From Anthoceros angustus (taxonomy: Eukaryota; Streptophyta; Anthocerotopsida; Anthocerotales; Anthocerotaceae): DNA of 20,130 nucleotides. The position numbers and the translations under genes are program-made. The notes beneath the pieces were generated by a model. The model was not told the origin of the DNA and did not search any database. It was given only the letters and a program-made list of their open reading frames with translations. The stretch lies in the NCBI GenBank assembly GCA_010909165.1, contig VJWM01000397.1:1-20130 (forward strand). The letters run 5' to 3'. Of this stretch, positions 1-8,577 are shown one piece after another; within the stretch, counting starts at the first letter, position 1; each line of letters opens with the position of its first letter.

Positions 1-1044
1 TATCTTAATAATATGTGTATTTTCTCTGAGAGACATTTTTATTAGTTGATGGTGCATTTTTCATAGACTATATTGGACAGTGTGAAGTACGATGAACCTC
101 TACCATCGGGTTGGTTGGGGCTGAGCTCTGTTGCTGAAGGTGTGTCCAAATGGCTTAGGCCAAATGGACACACATTTATAAGAACGTCGTAAGCATCCTG
201 AGCTTAGATCGGTACTTAGATGGGGGTGCCTGAAGGGAGTGGATGCCCTTGGTGCAAGTAGCTTAGGCACACCATGGTACAAGTTGTTAAGTACCAAGTC
301 CCATGATGGAAGTCCGACCTTAGTGGACTTCATAGAAGTCTTCTTCTTCTTCTTCTAGTCCAAGTCCCACCGCTACGACAGTAGATTAGGACGAGCATCT
401 TCTGGAAAGCGAAAGAGCTCATGGCCAAGCCTGGAATCTCCGTGGACAGCTAGTTGTGGCCTGCCCAAAGACCTCCCGAGCATGAGCTTGTCTCAATGAT
501 ACTTGGTGGCACTTGTTCTTCATCGGCTTACCTTAGCACCCCGAAGTCGACCAATGACCATGTGTGGAAGAAGGTTGCAGGTGCCCATGCTACATTCTCC
601 AGGTGCAGGTGCCAATGCTACTTTCTCCAGGTGCAGTCCAGCCTTGCTCTTCTGCAGCAATTTGCCAGGTCCTGAGCACAGCTTAACTGCCTGCTGTTCA
701 GCAGCTTTGTAGGCACCGCCATTCACCGTCCAGGTCAGTCCACCAACCCTGGCCTGGCTGCTGTGGAGGCTGTGGGTTAGTGCGCGTAGCGAGGACGCGT
801 TTGTGAGCGGCCTATCCTTGTCCATGCACCTCCGACAGCGGTCCCTGAACCATGGCCACAGCGAAGGCTGAAGCTTCTTTTCTTCTCTTTGCAGGTCATT
901 GGCTTTCAGGCGGGACCCAACAAATTGGTGTGTACAGGGATTCTGAGGAGCTCCTGCTAACCTCATCTTAGGAGTCGACCCCTGGCAAGCAAAGCCTCCA
1001 GGTGCAGCAGTGTAAAGAGCCCAGCACTTCCACATCCGAGAAAT
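1..1044. other. Upstream region without a confident gene
   Basis: I recognise no gene here. The first ~100 bases are AT-rich and the rest is of mixed composition. A short (TTC)n microsatellite lies at about 339-356. A 28-bp unit ending in TTTCTCC/ATTCTCC is repeated just over twice at 573-636. A 205-codon open frame on the minus strand (520-1137) reads through these repeats and shows no recognisable domain. The region could hold the promoter and leader of the PPR gene that begins near 1045-1204, but I see no clear TATA element. Confidence 0.5.
573..636. repeat. 28-bp direct repeat, about 2.3 copies
   Basis: Two adjacent 28-bp units (573-600 and 601-628) differ at a few positions and are followed by eight bases of a third. 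The core is AGGTGCAGGTGCC followed by ATGCTAC and TTCTCC. It lies upstream of the PPR gene. No function is evident. Confidence 0.8.
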
Positions 1045-3491
1045 GTGTGTGGGGGACGGTTTTCCACGATGGTCGTTGCCAGGAGCAGGAGCACTTGTGG
1101 CAACAATTTTTCTGGACCCTACCATGTGGTGGGACAACAGACGACAAGAAGAGCTCCTGACTTCCGCTGTAAGGGGTCCGGCGAGGTGCTGTGGTTAAAC
1201 AACATGTTTAAGCCAGCTTGGGTTGATGAGCAGCTCATTTCCTTGGATATCCAGATGGGCCATGGTGCCTCTCCTTTCGAGTCCAGCTCTCAGGATAAGC
1301 GTGAACCTGGGAGGCGTGCAGGATCGGAAATGGGCGTCGTGACTGCTGTTACCGTGAGCACGTTATGTCAGGAGGGAAAGCTTTGTGAGGCCGTTGGAGC
1401 CCTGGAATCTCTGGCGCAGACAGACTTTGCTGTTTCTCAGTCTCTGTTGTCCACTGTGCTACAACTGTGTACAGCTAAGAAGGATTTGGTTGTGGGGCGT
1501 CGAGTTCATGATCTCACTGCCAAACTTGGGTACGAGTCGAGTGCATACTTGGGGTACCATATCTTGCGCATGTATGCAGGTGAAGGTAGGCTGCAGGAGG
1601 CCATGGATGTGTTCACCAGGGTGGGCAAACCAGATGTTTTCATGTGGTCTTCTATCATCTCTGCCCATGCTAAACATGGGAAGCCTAATGAGGCATTACA
1701 ACTGTACCATGAGATGCGTAGGTCAGGAGTGAAGAATTATAATGCATACTGAAAAAGCCAAGATCACATGCACTAGACTAGTATGTTAGCATTACCTGCT
1801 AACTTCATTTTGTAGCTGCCCTTCAGGCTTGTGCATTTGCTGCGACTTGAATCAGAAAAGTGCACCACGATGTGGTGCAGAGTGGCATTCCTAACTTGTT
1901 TGTTGGCAACTGCCTGGTGGACATGTATGCAAAATGGTGAACTGAAAGATGCACGCCAGGTTTTTGACAGCATGGTCACAAAGGATGTGGTGACATGGAC
2001 AGCGCTGATCGCCGGGTATGCACAGCAAGGACTCAGCCAAGAGGCGCTTGTTGTGTATGGACAAATGGAGGAGGCGGGCCTCATTTTGGCCAACCATGTT
2101 ACTTTTTCTTGCCTTCTGAGGGCCTGTGCAAGCACTGGCGCCTTACAGAAGGGCAGGCAGCTGCACTCACAGATTGTCGAAAGAGGTCTGCTGGCTGACG
2201 TAGCAGTGGGCAACTGCCTGGTGGACATGTATGCAAAATGTGGTGAGCTGGAAGGTGCACGCCAGATTTTTGACAGCATGAACACAAAGAATGTGGTGAC
2301 ATGGACAGTCCTGATTGCTGGGTATGCACAGCACGGACTCGGCCAAGAGGCGCTTGTTGTGTATGGACAAATGGAGGAGGCGGGCCTCATTCTGGCTAAC
2401 CATGTTACTTTTGCTTGCCTTCTGAAGGCCTGTGCAAGCACTGGCGCCTTACAGAAGGGCAGGCAGCTGCACTCACAGATTGTCGAAAGGGACTGCTGGA
2501 TAACGTAGTGTTGGGCACCTGCCTGGTGGACATGTATGCAAAATGTGGTGAACTGGAAGATGCACGCCAGGTTTTTGACAGCATGACACAAAGGATGTGG
2601 TGACATGGAATGCCCTGATATCTGGGTATGGCTTGTGATGAAGGTCACAAGGCACTAGCTTGTTTTGAGGAGATGTTAGTTGCCGGTATTCAGCCTAATG
2701 ATGCTTTTACTTGCCTTTTAGTAGCATGCAGTCATGAGGACTGGTCCGAGGGTCGCAAGCACTTTGATTCCATGGCTGAACAGCATGGCATCAAACCTAC
2801 TATTGAGCATTACACCTGTGATTGATCTTCTTGGGCGTGCAGGCCATTTAGATGAGGCAGAGAAGATGCTATTATCATGTGAGGCCAAAGTAATGTTGTG
2901 GGATTGACGTCTTTGTTGAATGCCTGCAAAAGTCACGGGGATATAGAGGGCGATGTGGTGTTTTGAAAGCATTGTTAGGCTGGACCTCAGAGGCGTCTGC
3001 GTATGTGCTCATGGCCAATGCCTATGCAGATGCAGGTAGGTGGACCGATGTAGACAGGATTGAAACACAGAGAAGGCAGCAGGAGCTAACAAGAAACCTG
3101 CAGTGGCGACCATTGAGGTGAATAAGCAGGTACATAGATTTCTGGTGGGAGAAAGGAGAGGATATTGCGCTTAAGGTAGAGAGCACGAATGCACGTGAAG
3201 CAGGAAGGAGGCCACATACCTCACACAAAGTTAGTGTTGAAGCCACTGTGTGAGAAGGAAAAGGAAGATGTGCTTTGTGGGCATGCTGAGAAGCTAGCTC
3301 TGGCGTTTGGTCTCTTGAACACTCCGAGTGGGACGCCTCTGGTGGTAACGAAAAATCTACGCATGTGCAGTGACTGCCACAGTTCCACGGAGATCATGTC
3401 AAGGCTTGAACAGAGAGACATTGTTGTAAGGGACGGGTACCGTGTGCATCGATTCGCAGCTGGTTGTTGCAGTTGTAAGGGTCGACCGTGA
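1045..3491 (+). pseudogene. PPR protein with DYW:KP-type C-terminal domain, frameshifted
   Basis: This is a pentatricopeptide-repeat protein of the PLS-E-DYW class. The family binds organelle transcripts through its PPR repeats and edits single nucleotides in mitochondria or chloroplasts. In order I see an N-terminal leader (ATG options at 1045, 1204 and 1330), P/L/S PPR repeats with LVDMYAKCGE and VVTWTALIAGYAQ motifs (about 1330-2790), an E region (HYTC...GRAGHLDEAEKM, about 2800-3080) and a DYW-type domain to the stop at 3489-3491. The deaminase motif is present: HAE at 3282-3290 and CSDCH at 3366-3380. Two features depart from canonical DYW proteins: KPAVA (3094-3108) replaces the PG box, and the protein ends CSCKGRP instead of CSCGDYW. 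The frame is broken about ten times: a ~50-base insertion with stop near 1750-1805, a stop near 1846, and small indels near 1935, 2490, 2586, 2630, 2822, 2888, 2950, 2985, 3085, 3155 and 3185. As given it cannot make the full protein. Confidence 0.85.
1910..2625 (+). repeat. Near-identical ~305-bp PPR-triplet tandem repeats
   Basis: The PLS triplet of the PPR gene recurs with very high DNA identity. GCCTGGTGGACATGTATGC begins near 1912, 2216 and 2520, a period of about 305 bases (three PPR motifs, ~102 codons). Units 1 and 2 share long identical stretches, including synonymous positions, and the third unit is partial. This points to recent unequal exchange or gene conversion inside the gene. 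Two breaks (near 1935 and 2490) are small deletions relative to the neighbouring unit. Confidence 0.85.
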
Positions 3492-4057
3492 GAATAATGA
3501 TCAGCTGTTCATCGGAGGGTGAGGCTAAAATTTCTTCGTCAAAACAATCTGTGATAGGCCTCCCCCTCGCCAAAGAATCTCCTGCCCTCGGGAGGAAAGG
3601 CAACCAAACCAATTGAGCTGCAGGAGCAAGCTTTGTATTGGAGTGGCAGTGGTGTGCTATGCGGTGGATGTATCATGCCGCCTCAGTGAGTTTTGGTTCC
3701 ACTACGGTTCCTTCGCTGGTTCCTTTCCTTCACGGTTTTGGAACCTCTCTATACAGTGGTTTTCTTTTGCACAGGCAACATGTGGATGACAGGATTTGGC
3801 GGGTGGCGCGGCGCCCTTTTCTCCACGGAATCTTGGAAGGAACCCAGAGCATCGCCAAATTTCTAAGCACTGTGTCTAGAGACCGGATTCTCAACTGGGA
3901 TGTGCTCAAGTTGAAATTGCAAAGATGGTTGTCTTACCTTTATTAATATGATTTAGATATATTACAGCTATCCGACTCATCACCGTCAACTTTATATCTT
4001 TTACCATATTTACTGGTTTAATTAAACCATGAGAATACAATGTATCACACAACGGCT
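3492..4057. other. Region 3' of the PPR gene, no confident gene
   Basis: A 102-codon frame at 3638-3946 (+) has no recognisable motif and I do not call it a gene. The DNA turns AT-rich after about 3940. No repeat or RNA gene is evident before the minisatellite near 4060. Confidence 0.5.
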
Positions 4058-4503
4058 CGGTCGTATATTTTCTAACTGATTGATCGGCCCAGAAAGTATG
4101 TTTCTAACTGATTGATCGGCCCAAGAAAGTATGTTTCTAACTAATCGGCCCGAAAAAGTATGTTTCTAATCGATTGATCGCCCAAGAAAGTATGTTTCTA
4201 ACTAATCGCCCGAGAAAGTATGTTTCTAACTAATCAGCCTGAGAAAGTATGTTTCTAACTAATCGGCCCGAGGAAGGTCTTTCATCTCGAGGATTCATCC
4301 TATCACGCCCGAGGAAATATGTTTCCAAGTAATTGACCGGGCCCGAGGAAGTATGTTTCTAACTGATTGATTGGCCCAAGGAAGTATGTTTCCAATTACG
4401 GAGCGAGGAAGTATGTTTCTAATTGATCGATTGGCCCGAGGAAGTATGTTTCAATTAATCAGCCTAAGGAAGGTCTTTGTATGAGGATTCGTCTATCATG
4501 CCT
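4058..4503. repeat. Degenerate ~30-bp minisatellite with interspersed longer unit
   Basis: A motif of the form GAAAGTATGTTTCTAACT, then a variable GATTGATCGGCCC(G/A)A, is repeated about 11 times with a period of 27-34 bases. Twice (about 4268-4304 and 4468-4503) the core is replaced by a different segment, GGAAGGTCTTT...GAGGATTC...TATCA(C/T)GCC. This gives a higher-order pattern: a run of short units closed by one longer unit. Early units read GAAAG and later ones GGAAG, so two sub-families are arranged in blocks. Confidence 0.85.
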
Positions 4504-4986
4504 TTTGTTCATCTATCTCACAAATGTGTTAGGTCTTTTGTCAACTAGATGAGTATTTATATTCCACTTAATTCAGAGACGCCCGAGTATTCATATTCCA
4601 ATCAAATCAGAGGGGCCAAGGAACTTACATACAACTCAAGAAAATAAAACTGCTTAAGTGATTTTTAGTTAGATGTCTAATTCCCTACTTCCAAATGTTT
4701 TATAGCTCATCATATATTTTAGAAAAATACTTTAATGATAAAATAAATATTTTCATATCCAACGTAGCTTTTGAAGAGGATAGTGGCAAGTCTTGGTACT
4801 AATAAGGCCATCTGTAGCTATAATACTGCAATAACCTGCAAAGCGCTCGATTTTAGACTTTTGGGGTAGTTTTGGAGGATTACCTCTTTTAATAATTATT
4901 AGAACTCTTTATTAATTATAATATGTAATTTGTTTTTACCTTTTAATTTATGCATTCTAAAACCAGAAAGATCATCTCAAATATAG
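4504..4986. other. AT-rich spacer, nothing recognised
   Basis: This stretch is AT-rich with short runs of A and T. I see no open frame of note, no RNA gene and no repeat beyond a few degenerate echoes (CCCGAGTATTCATATTCC near 4582) of the preceding minisatellite. Confidence 0.5.
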
Positions 4987-5053
4987 AACTAAGCTGGTGG
5001 ATCCACCCTCATGAAGTGGAAACTAAGCTGGTGGATCCACCTCATGAAGTGGA
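4987..5053. repeat. Two-copy 33/34-bp direct repeat with a GGTGGATCCACC palindrome
   Basis: Units 4987-5020 and 5021-5053 are identical except for one extra C in the first. Each contains the perfect 12-bp palindrome GGTGGATCCACC. The pair sits about 95 bases upstream of the tRNA gene. Confidence 0.85.
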
Positions 5054-5146
5054 AGAAGAAATCAGGTGACTAGTAGTTATTTTAGTTTTATGCCAAGGAA
5101 ATGTTTGTCAGTTTTTACTTTTAAGAAGCCTGTGTTGAGACAACCT

Positions 5147-5229
5147 GTCAGGATGGCCGAGTGGTCTAAGGCGCCAGACTCAAGTTCTGGTCTTCGAAAG
5201 GGGGCGTGGGTTCAAACCCCACTTCTGAC
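5147..5229 (+). tRNA. tRNA-Leu (anticodon CAA)
   Basis: A complete 83-base class II tRNA cloverleaf. The acceptor stem pairs GTCAGGA with TTCTGAC. The D arm follows (GGCCGAGTGGTCTAAGGC). The anticodon stem CCAGA/TCTGG encloses the loop CTCAAGT with CAA at 5181-5183. There is a long variable arm, and the T arm GTGGG-TTCAAAC-CCCAC contains the polymerase III B-box GGTTCAAACCC. No CCA is encoded and there is no intron, as expected for a nuclear plant tRNA-Leu. A tRNA-derived SINE is possible but less likely, because every stem is intact and no A-rich tail follows. Confidence 0.93.
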
Positions 5230-5311
5230 ATCGCGGAGCATGATAAAAGAACTCTTCCCTTTCAAGAATCCTTGTTGGCCATGGAATGTTGGCTCACCTT
5301 CGAATCAGCCT

Positions 5312-5601
5312 GGCCTCTCCGAATCCACTGGGATCGAATTCGTCGATTCTTCAGTGCATTAACTGCTTCAGGGACGGCCTCTCCGAATCCACTGGGATCG
5401 AATTCGTCGATTCTTCAGTGCATTAACTGCTTCAGGGCTGCTTCAGGTGATTCTTCAGTGCATTAACTGCTTCAGGGCCGTCCCTGAAGCAGCGGGATTA
5501 TCGCCCGAGGTCTCCGAATCCACTGGGATCGAATTCGTCGATTCTTCAGTGCATTAACTGCTTCAGGGCGTCCCTGAAGCAGCGGGATTATCGCCCTCCA
5601 A
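5312..5601. repeat. Tandem repeat (period ~64 bp) with two perfect 11-bp hairpins
   Basis: A unit starting GGCCTCTCCGAATCCACTGG and ending GCATTAACTGCTTCAGGG appears at 5312, 5376, partially near 5449, and at 5509. The last two copies end in the inverted repeat CTGCTTCAGGG / CCCTGAAGCAG (5467-5477 with 5482-5492; 5558-5568 with 5572-5582; loops of 4 and 3 bases), each followed by CGGGATTATCGCCC. The array starts about 80 bases after the tRNA. Confidence 0.85.
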
Positions 5602-6468
5602 CCTAAAACATGCCCATTATACCCGTGTAGTGCATGATCAGCACTCAGGGGAATTTAAGGTCGACGTGTACGACCACTGGCTGATCCTGTAGTGTACGTG
5701 AATAAGGAGCAAGCCCATCTTCGGCAGACAGACACATTCACACTGGATTCCCATCGGTGCCACGGTGCTACGGGTGACTACATTGTGCATACATGAGAGG
5801 AAAAAGTTAAACAGATTCTGATCAAAATGTATGCCTTGAACACGTGACCGTGTTGTATGGATGAGCTTGCACCCGTCTGAATGGTGCGTGCACGAATGAT
5901 TCCACACACTGATAACATCAGCTCCCGGCGCGCGGGCGGCTATTGAGAATGCAGCTCGAGCAGCTACGCGTACTAGATTTCAGCAATCCTCCCGAAGGCA
6001 ATCCAGATGCAGGTTAGGGTCGACAACACAAGGCCCCGTAAGTTCCCGAGCAGCATATCCGAATTGTCAGAAAAGTTGGAACAGATAACGATGTGGTAGG
6101 GTCAAGGCAACCTCGCATGAGAAAAGATGTGGCGAACCCCAACACATCAAAGGCAAGTGATGGGTGGATTGGACATATCCGTCGGTGCAGTGGTGCACGG
6201 CTTGAGTCCGACATGCAGATTGCAACAACGCCTGCATAATTGAGCGGGCCGGGCGGGGCTGCGTGTGCTGTTTACGTCGTCACGAATACACATTTTTCGT
6301 TGAGTGAATCGCTGGCGCTCCAGTTACCCGCTGCCAGCAACCAGCAACCAGCTACCAGCTGTGGTCTCACCGATCGATGCGAGGCAGCGTATACAGCTGT
6401 CAGGATAAGTGGCCTGCAGCAACTCTAGAGCTCCATCCCGGGCCCCGATCCGGAGGTCCTGCCATCGA

Positions 6469-6477
6469 TATTTAAAG
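6469..6477 (+). promoter_or_regulatory. TATA box of cysteine-rich gene copy 1
   Basis: TATTTAAAG lies in a GC-rich context and is conserved at the matching place in the second copy (11681). It is about 130 bases upstream of the start codon at 6603, which would put transcription start near 6500 and give a leader of roughly 100 bases. Confidence 0.6.
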
Positions 6478-6602
6478 AGCTGCAGCCTGCTGCAAAACCT
6501 GCGCAAGTTCGCTGCTTCAGCTCGCGTTTGCTCCCAGATACATTGATCTACACGTACGTCTGTTCGTGTCCATCTTGATCCAGTACTCGTCCGACATGGT
6601 GA

Positions 6603-7420
6603 ATGCAGCGCCTCACATGGGTCGCCGCGGGGACGGCTGCGACGGCGATCGCCGCGCTCTTGATGATACTATGCGCATGCGGAGCTCACGATCCGCACCG
6701 TGACTGCTGGCGTGGGTGCACGTAGGAGTGCAGGCTACGCACACTGGTCATCTGCTCCAGAGCGGTGCAGGCACCAGCTGCGGCGTCACCGCGACCGAAG
6801 TGGGAGCCTCCTTCGACGCCTACCGCTCGGGAGACTGCGCCGACTCTGTTGTAGTGGACTGCTGCACCTACTTCGTGGCAGACCTGCAGTACCTGGACCC
6901 GGGCAAGGCCACCGGGGATGAAAAGCAGAGCGCGCTGCCCAACTCATCCAGACCTGCCGCACGGCCTTGCGGAGCGTGGGGCAGGACGGGTGTGCGCGCT
7001 GGTGAGGGACGATCCTGCCACCTTCGGTGTGCTGCAGCCGCTGCTGGACAGGTGCGAGAATCTGAGGGAGCCGTGCGTCCGGACGGCGCCGCCGCCGCCC
7101 TGCGACACCAGCGTGGCTACCGTGAACACCGCCGTGGCAGCGGCCTATGCCTCCTTGCAATCGTGCGGCACCGACGGTTACACAAGGAAGTGCACCGACC
7201 AGGGACCTGCCAAGTACGTACGAGTGCCCTCAGTCGGGTATGTGCGACGACGGCACCCAGTGCAGCTTCGTCCCAGTCGTGGCTCGGAGCTCGTTTGCTG
7301 CGACATCGCGCGCAACGGGCTCTTCGCTGCCGTGCCTTGCTTGGACGTGTGTGGGATCTATCGCATCAGTGCCCAGGCCGAAACTTCCTCACAGTCTGTA
7401 GCGACGTTAGTAGGTGCTAG
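6603..7420 (+). pseudogene. Cysteine-rich secreted protein, copy 1 (frameshifted)
   Basis: I do not recognise the family. The reading starting at ATG 6603 (MQRLTWVAAG...) has an Ala/Leu-rich hydrophobic stretch ending MILCA near 6680, which fits a secretory signal peptide. The body is rich in regularly placed cysteines: SCGVTATEVG and DCC (about 6775-6870), RCENLREPCV (about 7050), PPPPCDTSVATVNTAVAA, SCGTDG, KCT, CCDIARNG, PCLDVCGIYR, and a final CSDVSRC directly before the TAG at 7418-7420. A secreted, disulfide-rich product of about 250 residues is inferred. Compared with copy 2, the frame shifts near 6690, 6742 (two bases missing) and 6935, in a compensated pair at about 7210-7275, and near 7382. 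Both copies share the promoter and 3' end but carry different lesions. Confidence 0.6.
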
Positions 7421-7631
7421 GCGATTGTATCCGCCCACACTTTAGGCCTCAAAACGAAAGAGGTGAGCTTGCTGAATCCGTTGTCGCTGCCTTTGAGGAG
7501 CAAGCGATATGTATCACAGTAAGCCTTGCTCAAGTATATCGTAATTTCCCACGTCCACAAAGCTAAGCAAACGTATCCTACTGTTGCACATGAAAGTCAG
7601 CAAGCTAGTTAAATAATAGACATCCGGTTGA

Positions 7632-7637
7632 AATAAA
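7632..7637 (+). terminator. Polyadenylation signal AATAAA of cysteine-rich gene copy 1
   Basis: AATAAA sits about 210 bases after the stop codon, and the second copy keeps it (12848-12853) with similar flanks. This is a plausible near-upstream polyadenylation element. Confidence 0.45.
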
Positions 7638-7660
7638 GCATCATATGTGTGGAACATGTC

Positions 7661-8577
7661 AGACGAATGTTAAAAGAAGTTGATGCTTTGTTGGACATCT
7701 ATGTTATGTGTTGCTCCTCCTTTCATCAGTAGCAAATGAGATTTGCGACTCTACGTTTGCCTTGGGCCGCAAGCCCACGGGGTGGCCTGATCACGGAGTG
7801 TTCAAGTAGTCGGTGATGTACATGGACTCACCATCCTGAACTTGGGAAGAGCATCTGCGCTGCGCGCTGGAACAGTCCATTTCTGGAAGACATGGTGGTA
7901 GACTGTTTCTGGATCTTACGGCCCTTTCCCTTCCAAGACGTTGGAACCATAGATGATAGGCGTGGCGCGCTTTTACCCAAGGCCTTGGCATTTCACCCAG
8001 GAAAATGCTCAGCCTCTTTGTGTCTGGAATCCCAGAAACTGGCAGTTGTAGAAGTCAGCAGCTGCCATGGCTTCCTGCTTCGATTTACTTAGCCATGCAG
8101 GTCCATTGTGCCGGATCTGACTTTGCATCATCCCTAGATTCTAGCTTCTACAGCTTTACTCTTATATGGAATCCTGGATAACGATTTGGGTAATGCTCGG
8201 CACTGGTACTGGCCGTCTCAACACGAAGCGAATAACAGCAATGACAGCTATATCATCCGAAGTGCTGGTGCTCGTTCTGGATCACAGCCATGTTGGGCGA
8301 AGCAGTCATGCTGCAGGTAGTGCACTAAGTGGTCGTGAAACTCCGCTGAAATCCTGGTCCTCGAGACCACGCCCTCATGAGCAGGTCCACTAGAATGGCA
8401 ATGTTGGCTGAGTTCCATGGGTCGTCAGCGCTGGCAGGTAGTACTAGAGTCTTTCAAAGTACTCAAATGCCCATATGGAAAGAAGGTCGCCATCCTCCAT
8501 GGCCTAAGCACTAGAACCTCCACTCCGAAGCTGTAAACGTTGCTGTTAGGGGATCATGCGCCACCGCTATGCAGCGG
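7661..8577. other. Copy-1-specific spacer, no intact gene
   Basis: This stretch has no counterpart in the second module. Short open frames occur on both strands (7791-7991, 7892-8092, 8166-8393) without clear domains. The only suggestive element is a kinase-like fragment on the minus strand near 8450-8560. Confidence 0.45.
8380..8560 (-). pseudogene. Possible receptor-like kinase remnant
   Basis: On the minus strand, just below 8560, one frame reads SNVYSFGVEVLVLRP. This resembles kinase subdomain IX of plant receptor-like kinases (usually SDVYSFGVVLLEL). Further along, another frame reads WNSANIAILVDLLMRAW, loosely like the segment before the subdomain XI arginine. Stops interrupt both. The match is short and could be chance; no catalytic loop (HRD) or DFG is seen. 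Confidence 0.28.

Larger units (their letters stand above)
5838..7660. repeat. Segmental duplication, cysteine-rich gene module, copy 1
   Basis: This segment matches 10657-12870 in the same orientation. It covers the upstream region, TATA box, coding region and 3' region to the AATAAA. The first recognisable shared stretch is CACGTGA(C/G)CGT(G/A)TTGTATG near 5840, followed by GCACCCGTCTGA. Differences include about 80 bases present only here (near 5905-5970) and about 430 bases present only in the other copy (near 10935-11365). The 5' part (5602-5970) has no gene I can support. Confidence 0.8.

Noticed and set aside
520-1137. 205-codon open frame on the minus strand
   Set aside because: It has no domain or homologous motif, runs through a 28-bp tandem repeat and overlaps the PPR 5' end; chance openness is the simpler reading.
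3638-3946. 102-codon plus-strand frame after the PPR gene
   Set aside because: There is no recognisable motif, signal, promoter or paralogue in the window.
4058-4503. Regularly spaced repeats that could suggest a CRISPR array
   Set aside because: Repeats are contiguous and degenerate with no unique spacers, no cas genes are near, and the DNA is plant nuclear.
5147-5229. tRNA-derived SINE instead of a tRNA gene
   Set aside because: All stems and the B-box are intact, and no A-rich tail or second copy occurs in the window.
6014-6214. Minus-strand frame upstream of cysteine-rich copy 1 with a partner near 10601-10981
   Set aside because: The two copies share DNA but differ in length by indels that change frame, with no motif. 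Treated as duplicated promoter DNA.
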